Below, piece after piece: positions 11,867 to 22,555 of a stretch of DNA of 64,000 nt (position 1 is the stretch's first letter; each line of letters begins with the position of its first letter). The stretch covers positions 930,001 through 994,000 of the forward strand of contig VCCP01000001.1 in the NCBI GenBank assembly GCA_005765155.1, given 5' to 3'. The stretch comes from Zelopaecilomyces penicillatus. Lineage: Eukaryota > Ascomycota > Sordariomycetes > Hypocreales > Pseudodiploosporaceae. Both the position numbers and the translations under genes were made by a program. The notes below the pieces were generated by a model. It was not told the origin of the DNA and did not search any database. It saw nothing but the letters and a program-made list of their open reading frames with translations.

Positions 11867-12388
11867 AATATTCATTTTTGCCTTTCGTCTCTTTTTGTTC
11901 CACATTGACGGTTATAAGGAATTTAACGTACATCGTCTCGCTGTGGTATCCCAGGTAATCAATCACAGTGTTCATTCACATTCTCGTGTGTCTTATTTTA
12001 CCTCGTTTGTTTTAGCTCCTCTATGTTTGGTGTAGAAGGAGTAATGTGCCGTAGTGAGACTGGTTTACTCCAAGCTTGTATATAATTTTTTTCCCTTAAG
12101 TTTTTCTATCTGCAATAGGACCATGATTTTCTATAGTATCTCTTGCGCGCCGATTAAATTCGTCCTCAGTCGGATTCTGTAAGGACTTTGACTTGGGCCA
12201 TCGCTGCACCAGGGTCCACAGTGCAGTCCCACTTTGGCGCCTAGGCCTACCCGATAACGCGATAACGCGCATGGACCAGTAGAGCGTCTATCAAGTCATC
12301 AGCCTCCTCTACACCTCTCAAGCTCAATATTTACTGCAGAACTCATACCCGCCTAGGTGCCTCACTCAACTGCCGCCCACCAAACGTC
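11867..12388. other. Intergenic and taf6 promoter
   Basis: Non-coding interval between tRNA-Gly and taf6. A T-rich run follows the tRNA and could terminate RNA polymerase III. No other element is evident. Confidence 0.5.
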
Positions 12389-13844
12389 ATGGCAAGCGAC
12401 ACCCCCAAGCTTCTCTGGAACTCGGAAAATGTCAAGGATGTCGCCGAATCCGTGGGCATCAGCAACTTGAGCGAGGAGGGACTCAAGGCCTTGACGCAGG
12501 ATGTCGAGTATCGCATCGGGCAAGTCATCATCGAATCGCTGCGCCTCATGCGCGCTGCAAGACGGACGACGATGACGGTCAACGACGTTTCACTGGCGCT
12601 CAAGGTCTTGGATGCGGAGCCGCTCTACGGCTATGACTCTACGCGACCGCTTCGATATGGCGAGGCGAGCTTGGGGCCAGGGCAGCCGTTGTTTTACATT
12701 GAGGATGAGGAAGTGGACTTTGAGAAGCTGATCAATGCGCCTCTGCCCAAGGTGCCCCGCGACATGAACTTCACTGGTATAGCTTGATGCTCTCATGCTT
12801 TACGGTTTAGACATTGTGCTGACAATTATTGTAGCTCATTGGCTGGCAATTGAAGGCGTCCAACCTTCTATCCCCCAGAACCCGACAACTGGCGAGTCAA
12901 GACAACAGGACCTCTTGCCCAAGGGAACTGGCGCAAACCCCGCTCTATCTGCTCTCGCTGGAAACGAAACGTCCGCCTCGCAAACATCTGTCAAACACAT
13001 CGTCAGTAAAGAGCTTATTCTGTACTTTGACAAGATCCAAGCGGCGATCCTCGACGACAACCCTGACGAAGAAGTTGTACGACTGCGCCAGGCGGCGCTG
13101 GGCTCTGTCAGAGACGATCCTGGCCTGCACCAGCTGGTTCCCTATTTCATCAATTTTATCATGGATCGGGTTACTCATCATCTTGACGATACGTTTACCC
13201 TGAAGCAGATGATGGAGCTGACCAAGGCTTTGACGGAGAATAAGAGTCTCTTCTTGGATCCCTACGCTAGCTCACTGTCAGCCCCTGCTCTAACTTGCTT
13301 GATGGCAAGGAAGCTTGGCTCAGATGAAGGGGTGGACTCGGTCAAGGAGCAGTATGATCTACGACAGCTTGCAGCGTCGTTGGTTGGACGAATTGCTCGC
13401 AAATACTCGGCCTCCAATACGTTGCTCCGGCCAAAGCTTACACGGACATGTCTCAAATACTTTTTGGATCCTACAAAGCCCGCGCCTGTCTTATATGGAG
13501 CGATCTATGGCCTACTCGAGGCTGGTGGACCAGAAGCAATTCGTGTTTTGATCCTTCGAAATCTCAAGAGCTTTGATTCGGGCATTCTACAGCCAATTAG
13601 GGAAAAGTCAGAAGGTGGCGCCATGGACTATGAGATGCTTGTCCAGGGAATCGTGCAGGCTGTGGCCTCTCTCGCTCAGCACAACGAGTCCGTTGCAACT
13701 GCCAATGGAGTTAATGGTAGCTTGTCCCAATCTGAGCTGTCTGACCTGAATGAGTTCATTGGCCCCACTGTTGGAAGCAGAATTGCATCGTCTGGCAACC
13801 ACAACCTTATCAAGACCATTTTGGAGGCTCGGTATCTCGAATGA
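12389..13844 (+). CDS. taf6: TFIID/SAGA-family subunit TAF6
   Basis: Histone-fold subunit of the general transcription factor TFIID and, in fungi, usually of SAGA; it pairs with TAF9 in the nucleus. Predicted 465 aa from exons 12389-12776 and 12835-13844. The 58-nt intron has donor GTATAG, acceptor TGTAG and a TGCTGACA branch, and the split codon gives Ala. Residues about 7-75 are the H4-like histone fold (WNSENVKDVAESVGI, then VEYRIGQVIIESLRLMR, then TVNDVSLALKVLD). The linker contains EPLYGY, the conserved TAF6 signature. The C-terminal half is the helical HEAT-like TAF6C domain (LVPYFINFI, then LMARKLG, then LRQLAASLVGRIARKY). Length matches fungal orthologues. It converges with sdh3. Confidence 0.96.
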
Positions 13845-14173
13845 TGAGTGGGTGGGGGAAATTAGGTCATAAATAAAATGACCAAGGCGAGGCGAATGGC
13901 GTTCTGGTAAAATTTATATATCCACCCGATCCAGTTGTCTGGACGAAATCTAGCAAGGAAAAATAGTAGCTAAGTGTTTGCTGGGTCTGAACATTTTTGC
14001 AGATACTTTGGACGAGACTAATAGAAGCTCATATCATGGCTGCTACAGTACTTCTACACAGGCCGCTGTATTTGGTAGCAGGCCTCCCATCTATCCCTCC
14101 TTTGTCCCCTCCTTGAATCCCCGTCGTATGTCACAGTTAAAATAAGACCCCATGCCTTCCCCACCCCTGAAAC
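13845..14173. other. Convergent 3' flank of taf6 and sdh3
   Basis: A 329-bp spacer between two stop codons. It holds the 3' UTRs and AATAAA-like sequence just after taf6 (ATAAATAAAATG). No other feature. Confidence 0.6.
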
Positions 14174-15117
14174 TCACAAGCCGAAAGCAAGGAAAAGTCC
14201 AGTCAGGACGCTAGAAACCCACAGAGCAACCTCGCCATTCCGGATAGTGGCCTTGGCGAAGCCGACACCGGCGTCGTAAACCAGATGCTTAATACCGTTG
14301 ATGAAGTGGAAAGCAAAAGGGAAGCCGAGAGCGAACTTGACGCCGCCCTTGACGAGGAAAGGTAGACCAGCGAAGGCGGAGGCCAGGCTGAGGCTCTCAA
14401 CGTGCCAGCCGAGGAGAGGCGCGGAGAGGTAGGTGATGAAGTAGACGTAGGCGGCGCCGGAGAGTGTGCAGCCGGTGATACGTGTCCAGGCGGAGGCACC
14501 GAACCAGGTCTGCTCCATCTTGTAGATGCCCAGATGAGGGGAGATGGGGCGGTTTAGGCGCTGGTTGACGAGGACTTGCTGGCCCTCATCTTTGCTGAGC
14601 TTGGTCGTCGAGATGGATCTAGACGATACGAAAATGTCTCAATTAGAAAACCAGTTTGATCTTTTAAGATTGGGAACATGATATAAATGGAAATTCGGGG
14701 TTTCGGAGTTTCGGTGATGTTTTATATCGCAAGAGAAGATAGAGAGCTGTCGCGCGCGTTCTTACCGAATCTGAGTCGTCGCAAAGTTCGAAGCTAGGGC
14801 CAGCTTGGGAATGTTCTGGCTGAAGAAGACGTTGGGCTTAGCCGCACCTATCGCGAACGAAGAAAAAGCGTCAGTTCCAGTTCAGTCCAATCCAATTCAA
14901 TTCAGCCCCTCCTCCTGCTCAATCCACTTCCGCTCACTTTCGAGAGCAATTTCGCAAAGAACAATTTGAGCCCCCCCTCCTCCAAGTACAGCCCCGACGA
15001 GGGAAATGTTGGAATCCCCCCCCTCTCATTGCTTTTTTGTTCGTTCGGGATATCTATATAGGAAGCAGATCGCATACCTCGGCGCAGGGCAGCGAGGCCC
15101 ACTCGTTGAGCAATCAT
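14174..15117 (-). CDS. sdh3: Succinate dehydrogenase cytochrome b560 subunit (SDHC/Sdh3)
   Basis: Membrane-anchor subunit of mitochondrial complex II; it binds ubiquinone and heme b with SdhD. Predicted 188 aa from exons 15117-15078, 14847-14766 and 14618-14174 (minus strand). Both introns have clean donors (GTATGC, GTAAGA) and the frame is continuous. The first 40 residues are a Ser/Ala/Arg presequence. The family signature follows: NRPISPHLGIYK, then SAWTRITG. Three hydrophobic helices come next. The FHFINGIKHLVYD segment carries His145 and His152; a histidine here ligates heme b in characterised homologues. The start was chosen because it is the ATG opening the presequence. Identification is firm. 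Confidence 0.95.
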
Positions 15118-16420
15118 GGCGGCGGCTTTATCGAGCGTCGTCGTGTGTCGAGGGTAATTTGGCACAAAGAAGGAAAAACGAGAGATGCGACGAGCAGCGT
15201 CGTGAGAACTCGGTGGAAGTCGGATTGTTGTGTCCTTGGCGAGAGCCTATTTCGAGCTTCTTGCGTCAGATCGTGGGCCTGTCAAAACGGACTTGGGATG
15301 AACAACTCGGTTCCTCGGCTGATGACTGCCAATCAGCAGCTCGGTAATTCATCAATTCAGCATCACGTGAGTCTGTCAATTTGTGAAGGTTTTCGTTCTC
15401 TCAATTCGAGAAATCACGTGCTATGTTCCTGATAGGCTGACTCAGCTATGCCCCACCGCCCAGCCAGCCGCCCCATTTAGCAAGCCAATTTCTCTCGCTG
15501 TTTTTTCTCCCTTTCTTCCCTTTTTTTCTTCTTCAGATAGAACAAACGGTCGCCGCACGCTGTCCGAGGTGGGCAGCGGTTATCCGGCAGGGTCTTTGGA
15601 CCTTGAGATCTGTTTGAAGAGGAATATTGGGAAATTGGATCCGTCGTTAATCTCGGCACTTGGTTTTTCTCCGTCTGAGTGCCGTTTCATTTTTGAGATC
15701 TACATTCTTTGTGTGTGTGTGTGTGTTGTATGTGTTTGACTGTCTGGCCATGAAGTGATTAATCCCACCCATCGTTATAGTTGCTATGAGAATGCCATTG
15801 GGCTGTTGAGCCAGCGACACACGTACCTAGACGGTCCTGAACTCATGCGACCGAGGACGCTGAGTTCACGGGAACTGTTGAGCTGTGTTGTTGTCTATGC
15901 CTCATAACTACTTGACAAAGAGCTGGCAAATTACGGTATGACTGGGATACGGCGGTTATCGATTGCTTTAGTTAAGCTGATGGCACTTCACGTTTCGCCT
16001 CGTGAACTTGTACGCCATGCGTCTTTCTCTATATTCAATTCAAATTACTGCATTCAAACAGTTCATCATCACGGTGCATCATCCTCGCGTTTCCTTTGTC
16101 GCTGTTCTCCCTACCACGCGCCTGTTCACTCCTGTACAGCTACTTGATGGGTTGTCCTTTGTTAACAAAGCGACATTGAATAGTGTCATCATCTCGCGTA
16201 GACTTCTCACCAACACAGCATGGCCGGTATATTTACTGTTGCCACCTCCTCGATTCCTGTGGTTACTTTCCATCATCACCATCACTCCCTTCTACTTCAC
16301 CAATTCACACAAACACAAACCTTAACTCCCAGAGACTAGTCATCATTCACCAAGCATCTTGGATCATCCCACTAACTCCAGCTGAACCTCTTGATATTCT
16401 AACATACCCAAGCCGCAGTC
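15118..16420. other. Divergent intergenic region
   Basis: Lies between the starts of sdh3 (minus) and a hypothetical gene (plus). It contains a (GT)8 run at 15711-15726 and pyrimidine-rich stretches. No protein-like frame. Confidence 0.5.
15711..15726. repeat. (GT)8 microsatellite
   Basis: Eight GT units in non-coding sequence between sdh3 and the next gene. Confidence 0.9.
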
Positions 16421-17464
16421 ATGTTTTCCTCATCACAAGGTAAAAAGACAGCCAACAGAACCGACTCTCCTGCCAGATCGGTTTCTCCTCTCACGCCACC
16501 CCAAGAACCGACACACTATTCACTCCCCCCGTTGAGCCCAGTCAGCTCGCTCGATATGGATATATCATTGCCGGACAACAATCAAAGGCGTGTGTCGAGC
16601 GGTCGTAAGCCGCTGGCACCTGTCAAAGAGGAAAGACAGGGAGAGAAATATAGTCGGGAAGTGAAGACGGCAAGGCTTGCGGCCAATCAGTCTAGACCCA
16701 CGTTCAGAGATACAATATGGGCCGGAACCCGTGAGGATCGTAGATCTAGTTATGGATCACTCACAAGGTCTTCAGGCAATACAACCTCGGGTGAGCCTAG
16801 TCAGGGACAGACGCCTAGCCGGGGCGTACGGGTTAAATCTTCGGTCGACACATTATGGGTTGGACCTAGTGAGGATCAGAGATCTGGTTATCGACCACCC
16901 GCCAAGTCTTCAGACAATACAGTATCGCGCGGACCCAGCAAGAGACAGCCCCCCAGCCAACGAGCGCCCTCAACAGTCCAGCCAGGTCATGCCTCCAGAC
17001 TTACTACTATCCCGCAATCCCCCATGACCCCATCATCATACTCACGCACAACAGATTCAGCGCAGCCTAGACCTCCCCGCAGACGTATTCCTAACCAACG
17101 AGACCCAAACTATATTCCTGAGCCATTTCACTCAAGCCCGGTGAATCCAGACCGAGGGTATCGAGGCCCGCGTTTCTCGCATATCCTGCCACCTGGGCAT
17201 GATGAGAAGCTTGCTGAGGAGCAGGCTAAAGCTGATGCCAAAGCGGAGAAGAAGAGGCGACCAAGTTTCTCCTGTTTTCGTAAGTGATGTTTTGTCAGTT
17301 CGCGAATTGGCCATATGTATTTTCGTCTATGACACAATTGTGTGGCCTTGACGGTTCTTGTTTTTTTCTTGGCAGAAATAAAGGAGCGATATAGTAACTC
17401 GAGACTCTTGAGGACTTTTGGGTATGACTTCGCGCAGATGGGGTTGTTCAGAAACAGGGTCTGA
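16421..17464 (+). CDS. Low-complexity hypothetical protein with an internal repeat
   Basis: Unrecognised Ser/Pro/Arg-rich protein, probably largely disordered. I prefer two exons, 16421-17279 and 17376-17464 (315 aa). The donor is a perfect GTAAGT and the acceptor follows a strong pyrimidine tract (TTTTTTTCTTGGCAG). Without splicing the frame stops at 17287, inside the donor sequence, giving 288 aa. Two neighbouring segments, roughly residues 94-140 and 142-185, repeat a pattern (RDTIWAGTREDRRSSYG versus VDTLWVGPSEDQRSGY). This looks like an old tandem duplication. A Lys/Ala-rich helix (EEQAKADAKAEKKRR) precedes a PSFSCF motif near the end. Many SP/TP sites suggest phosphorylation. Function unknown. 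Confidence 0.6.
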
Positions 17465-18070
17465 CCTCTTCATATTCATGGTTACTTGTCAGGAACAGTG
17501 ACTGTATTTCTTCTGTGTAGCAGCTATTAGGTATGCTAATAATGAATGGAGCCTACATTCCGTCATCGTTTCTTGTAGTGAGTTATTCCGTGATACTTTT
17601 AAGAACCCTAGTTGTGCCCACCACTCAATAACATGCCATCTAAAACATCCCATCACTCTAGTCGGATAATGTCAGCGTGTCACCGACTGAAGCAACATGT
17701 CCGGGAAACTGATAAAACTTCAATGGGCAGTCTTTCATAGAAAAACTGCTGATCACCATGTTAGGCACAGACAAGAAGCAGTCCACAAGTATCGTCAACA
17801 TTATACTTCAAATACTGTGCAGTACAACTACCAGTAGTCACTTTTGTTTCTCTAATCTGCCCCTGTTCTGCCTGTTTGCTCCAGATGATCTGGGTTTGTG
17901 CACATTTTGAGCATGACTGCTCGAGGTGGGCAATGGCGCTCACTTTGAGTTCACTTTTTCTCCACACATCACTGAGACCAAACAAATCGCAGTATGATGC
18001 GCCTTGATTGCTATGCGACAAATCTTTTCTTCTGCTATAAATAAGGTACGCAACACCATACACGCATGGT

Positions 18071-18490
18071 TTGTCTCTAAGCCTTCTCATCTACATCATA
18101 TTGGAGTTAGACATCAAAGCACAACCAACCAACCACCTTATACATCGGCTCTATATTGCTTCAAATCGCTCTACTTGGTGTCATTGTCCGACATCCAACC
18201 TACTACTTACTCACGGCGCCTCAAACAACTTGCATCATAATACTCTTGCTGCTTCTCTCTCTCCAATCGCTTCAAATCCAACGGAGCCAAGATATGAACT
18301 CCCCGGGCATTTCGGAGCCGGTATGCGCCGTCACCTGCCGCATGATACAGTTCGTCGTCTTCTATCTTCCATTGATCCCGCTGCTTTGTCTGCTCGTGCT
18401 ATCAATGCGCATACTCAGTCCCGCCCTGAGCTTGATAACGCTCTATGTCCTTCGCCGCCTCGTCGAAGCCGCAGGACCATAAATGCATGA
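18071..18490 (+). CDS. Doubtful small hypothetical ORF
   Basis: A 139-aa frame whose last third has ordered, coding-like composition (RYELPGHFGAG, then HDTVRRLLSSIDPAALSARA). The N-terminal part reads like random translation, so a real gene would need a different upstream exon. A second frame from an ATG at 18294 overlaps it and encodes a hydrophobic 62-residue peptide. Neither is recognised. Confidence 0.2.
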   Translation: MSLSLLIYIILELDIKAQPTNHLIHRLYIASNRSTWCHCPTSNLLLTHGASNNLHHNTLAASLSPIASNPTEPRYELPGHFGAGMRRHLPHDTVRRLLSSIDPAALSARAINAHTQSRPELDNALCPSPPRRSRRTINA

Positions 18491-18611
18491 CGACGAAGCT
18501 GATTTCAGCCAAGACTAGCTCTATGTGCCTAGTATTGGGAGAAGATGGTATGAAAAAAACTATATAAAGGCATTGCTGAGCACGAAAAAGAGATACCCCT
18601 TTTTAAATTCA

Positions 18612-18623
18612 GGGGGGGGGGGG
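18612..18623. repeat. Poly-G tract
   Basis: Twelve consecutive G residues in non-coding sequence. Confidence 0.9.
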
Positions 18624-19070
18624 TCCAGGTGGTGGCCAGTCTGGATCTCATGATGGGGACTCTGCGAGTCTACAGATGTCACAAACTATCTAATTAAATG
18701 TAGAGAGAAGCTCGATTGTGGCAGATTTGGTTCATTTTACAAGGTCGGAGCATAAATACACACTTTTGTAGTAGCGATGGCCATTTGATGTAGCTTCATC
18801 TATAGCCCTCCCCTGATCTCCAAATATTATACTGGCATCAGACAGGGCAGGCCGGTGTAAGATTTACAGCTGTTTATCAGTTTCATACATTGAACGATAC
18901 GGCAAGCGAAATATAACATCTCTGGACAAACCCTGATCGATAGTTTCACCGCCTGCCAGTCCACCAGTCCGGCAGACCGACCATAACTCCTGTCGGGCCG
19001 TCTGTAAAATTTTCTGCCACTCTCACTTTAAACTCATTTCTTCATCATTCCATTTACCAATCTTTTTTTT

Positions 19071-19094
19071 CTTTCCTTTCTTTCCTTTCTTTTT
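19071..19094. repeat. (CTTTC)n pyrimidine repeat
   Basis: Short imperfect tandem of CTTTC/CTTT units upstream of the candidate small gene at 19185; could serve as a promoter pyrimidine tract. Confidence 0.85.
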
Positions 19095-19184
19095 AAACAA
19101 ATCCAATATTGAGACAACCTCAGCCCACTAGTGGCACTACAATCGTTTCTGAAGCGAAAAAGCCCAAGGTATTTTCCCGAAAGA

Positions 19185-19450
19185 ATGGATTATTCCCTTC
19201 AAACCTTTTTTAACTCCAGCCAATTTACTCTAGGTAATGTTGGAAGCGAAACTGGGCACTTTGAAGCTTTCGAATAAGCCATGGCTGGCTTGCAGTATGC
19301 AAAAGCATACTGTATACTGCCTGCTTGTCTGCCACAGCGATAGATCTACTAGAGATTGGATTCGACGCGGATGACGCCAGCGCCGCCGGTTGGTCAGAAG
19401 CGTGGCAAAGTCGGCTGGACCAGCAAAGGACTGCCAGTCCTGAACAATAG
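19185..19450 (+). CDS. Candidate small orphan protein, two exons
   Basis: Reading exon 19185-19233, a 62-nt intron (GTAATG donor, GGCTTGCAG acceptor) and exon 19296-19450 gives a 67-aa protein. It starts MDYSLQTFFNSS and ends in an acidic, Ala/Trp/Gln-rich tail (DLLEIGFDADDASAAGW, then SRLDQQRTASPEQ). Two stop codons follow in tandem. The splice join restores frame across an upstream stop, which supports the model. A pyrimidine-rich promoter-like tract lies about 90 bp upstream. I recognise no family. It could instead be one exon of a larger gene including the fragments downstream. Confidence 0.3.
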
Positions 19451-19678
19451 TGATATGAGTAAGTCCAGTTCTTTGTTATTGTTGTGCCTCCACCCAATCT
19501 TCCATATTATTGTTGTCCTCACCGAAGGGACATGTAATCAACAGGGCCTCTTCGCTAGTATCTTGAACAAAACTAATACTTCTTCTATAGATCACGCTTC
19601 GACAAGTATATCATCGAAGGAGCCTAGACAAATCACGCTCTAGACCAGTCCCTCGAGTCCTGTTTTTATAAACAGCTA

Positions 19679-20290
19679 GTGGTATTTTCCGACTTGAAAG
19701 GATGTTTCATTTCGAGAGTCATCGAGGAAATACTTCATGTTATGCTCAGTTTCCAACATGGACAAGCAACCCAAGCCGTTGAAGCACCTCGGCCGAAGTA
19801 CGCCGGAATGCCGGATTTTACGGACATGTTCTTCTCAACGACGACGACCGACGCCAAGTTGTCGGCAATCCAGTGAACCTACGGTTAGCTTTCGACGGCG
19901 TTGAGACGCAGCATCACCGTTCAGGACAAACTGACAGGGACAGGGCCGCTGCAATGCCCATATATTCTAATATTGCGAAGAAATCTCGTTATCTATACCA
20001 GAATCTTCTCTGGAATTGGCTAAAATAACTGTAGGGATGGTGGACTCAAAGCTAAAAGAGATTGTGCCAAATTCAAGACAGAAAAGGGGTGGACGAGCGA
20101 CGTGCTGAGGATCATCCCTTCAATCTGGAGAGGCCTAGGTATGACACAAAGAGGATCGATGCTCAGGGGATTTAATGGGGACAGAAACACCGATATGTTC
20201 AAAAACGTGACAAAGGATCTGGACATAATCGGGGTAGCCGTTGAATTCTCGGACAGTTACATAGCGACAGCCTTCAATCTACTAAAATAA
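19679..20290 (+). pseudogene. Coding-like fragments, possible decayed or unresolved gene
   Basis: Three protein-like stretches lie in different frames. One starts with an ATG near 19758 (MDKQPKPLKHLGR). One from about 19783 to 20026 reads FYGHVLLNDDDRRQVVGNP and continues to a stop after NLLWNWLK. One from about 20039 to 20290 reads TEKGWTSDVLRIIPSIWRG and ends in AFNLLK. Changes of frame without obvious splice sites suggest either decay or an intron pattern I could not resolve. No family is recognised. Confidence 0.25.
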
Positions 20291-21226
20291 AAATATGGCG
20301 AACGATGTCATATCGCTGTGGAATGAGGTGATGCTCTTACAGGATAAGAAGATGAAACAATTCCACTCGAGCCATGAGATGTATTAAATCCAGGGTGGAA
20401 CCGGATAACGACTAGATCAATTAGTCCCACTACACATATCGCTGTTTTTGGTTACAACATTCTAGCAAGCGTCTCAGCTTTGTCATGTCTCTCATTCTCC
20501 AATCCTGTGGATTATGAAGTTTCGCATCGATGCGGTATTCCCGCCGTGTCTCCACCGTTTCGCGATTAGCGCCGTTCTCCTATCGGCAGTCAAGCGCCTA
20601 CGTCACCACTTGATTCGCACGTATGTTTTGGGGCATTACAAATCAAGATGCTCAACGGGGGCATTTGTTGCTCCGGGCAGAGATTTCCCCTCTCGGGTTG
20701 GTTGGGTCTGTCTGTGGACCACGGAGATAACTTCGGTGCAAGGAGGTGTGACAACCGTGACTTATAGGCCCCTCGACCATGGGCGGCACCACCCACCAAC
20801 GGTTACAATACAAAGCCCATTGGAGGATGAATATGGAATTGCAATGGAATGGAATGGAACGTCGCATGAGAAAGGGTTAGCAAGCAACTGAAAGATTGGT
20901 TGAAAGACGTCGAACACGTATCGGTGACGTGGTGCAGCAGTTAGTACCTCGGTGTTGAGTAATGGATGGATGGTATTCGAGTCGTGCAGGTTGAGATCAA
21001 ATGAGGGGTCGGGCCAGACATTGCACAGCAACGCAAAGCTAAACAGCTCCCAGAAGCTAAGCTACCTAAGCTAAAGGTATATAAGAGACGACAAGTGGAA
21101 GCAATTATTCGAACATTTCACCCAGCTTCATCTTCTCTCTTCAGCCAATTGATCTGATTTCATTACTGGACCTTACTTGTTGCCAATCTCAAAAAATTCA
21201 TCATCTATAAAACAAATACTCACATC
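20291..21226. other. Intergenic and promoter of the DJ-1-like gene
   Basis: No gene seen. It contains an AGGGG stress-element-like pentamer at 21004-21008 and a TATA box at 21078-21085. Confidence 0.5.
21078..21085 (+). promoter_or_regulatory. TATA box of the DJ-1-like gene
   Basis: TATATAAG lies about 140 bp upstream of the start codon at 21227, a usual distance for a fungal TATA element given a short leader. Confidence 0.5.
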
Positions 21227-22079
21227 ATGGCGCCCAAGGTCCTCGTCGTGCTTACCAGCCATGACAACATTCCCGCCATCAGCCGCCCTACTGGCTGGTA
21301 CCTGGTACGTGTTTCTGTACCCTGCAATTAAGAGGAGAAAGACGGAAACATGGAGAATTTTTACAGACAACTAACGCATACACATGACAGCCCGAGTTCG
21401 CTCACCCATATGACGCTCTCGCCTCCAAGGCGGAAATCGTCGTCGCCTCGCCCAACGGCGGCGTTGCACCCCTAGACCCCGGCTCCGTCAAAGACTCTCC
21501 CGACGAATCATCCCAAAACTTCTTCAAGACAAAGAAGGCCCTTTGGGAAAACACCACCCCGCTGCGCGAGTTCCTCGGCCGCGCCTCCGAGTTCGACGCC
21601 GTCTTCTACCCAGGCGGCCACGGCCCCATGTTCGATCTCGTCAACGACAAGGAATCCATCCAGCTCATCCGCGAGTTCTACAACGCGGGCAAAATCGTCT
21701 CAGCTGTCTGCCACGGACCCGTCGTCTTTGCCAACGTGACGCTCGACAATGGCGAGCCCCTCGTCAAGGGCCGCCAGGTGACGGGGTTTACGAATGAGGA
21801 GGAGGATCAGGTGCAGCTGACGTCTGCGATGCCTCTGCTTCTCGAGGATGCGCTGGTCAAGGCTGGAGCTAAGTTTGTCAAGGCGGAGAAAGCGTGGGGT
21901 GAGAAGGTTGTAGTGGATGGGCAGATTATTACAGGTCAGAACCCGGGGTCTGCGAAAGCAATTGGTGAGGCTCTTGCCAAAGCACTCGGTAAGTCATCGT
22001 ATTCTATGAATGAGAAACTCAATAAACTGCGCATATGAAGCTAACATTTTTTGGGAACCAGCCATCTAAATCTGGATTA
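21227..22079 (+). CDS. DJ-1/PfpI family protein (Hsp31-like, class I glutamine amidotransferase fold)
   Basis: Predicted 227-aa protein. Relatives are glutathione-independent glyoxalases (methylglyoxal to lactate) and stress chaperones. Exons are 21227-21304, 21391-21988 and 22072-22079; the last contributes only 8 coding nt. The N-terminal strand (KVLVVLTSHD) leads to GWYLPEFAHPYD, where Glu28 matches the conserved acidic residue of the Hsp31 subgroup. FYPGGHGPMFDL forms the loop before the nucleophile elbow. SAVCHGP places the catalytic Cys at 133, with adjacent His134. The downstream VKGRQVTGFTNEEE block is also typical. Retaining the last intron would replace the final three residues by a 16-residue tail and stop at 22038. 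It converges with the alcohol dehydrogenase gene. Confidence 0.92.
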
Positions 22080-22555
22080 GAAGAAAAAGAGATGAAAATG
22101 CAAGATTGTTCAATAATACGAGTAATGCACGTCATCCAGGGTGAAGAATAGTCCCAATAAGTAAAAGCGCAAAATGATAACGAAGAAACATTGCCACGAG
22201 CGCATTCCTCGAGTCAGTTCCAATATGCTGCAACTTGATGTTTTGCTGAGTCTTACGTGATGGCATGCTTTTGAGTGAAATGGCGTGAGTGGTAGTAACA
22301 TGACTCGACGACATCAATGTTGAAAGTTCTTCCTATTGAGTGATGGCCTAGTTACATTCTACTTTATAGACATGATATGGGCTTTGCATACCTCTATTGA
22401 TTCAGGGGTTTAATAACCCATGCCTTGCAGGAAAGAATCCCAACCCACAAAGACTCTTGTCACATATGATGTTTGACATTTAAGGCAGATACACTGTTTT
22501 TCTTGATATTTGTGTTGTGATTCAACAACTTTTGATACAATTTACATACACACAC
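22080..22555. other. Convergent 3' flank
   Basis: Spacer between the stops of the DJ-1-like and alcohol dehydrogenase genes. Only 3' UTR-like AT-rich sequence is seen. Confidence 0.6.

Larger units (their letters stand above)
17465..19184. other. Mostly non-coding, one doubtful small frame
   Basis: No firm gene. A TATATAAAGG sequence at 18561-18570, a 12-bp poly-G at 18612-18623 and a CTTTC repeat at 19071-19094 are visible. A doubtful short frame at 18071-18490 is listed separately. Confidence 0.45.

Noticed and set aside
20923..20998. tRNA-like sequence with D-loop- and T-loop-like segments
   Set aside because: The acceptor ends do not pair and no proper anticodon stem forms. At most a remote tRNA relic.
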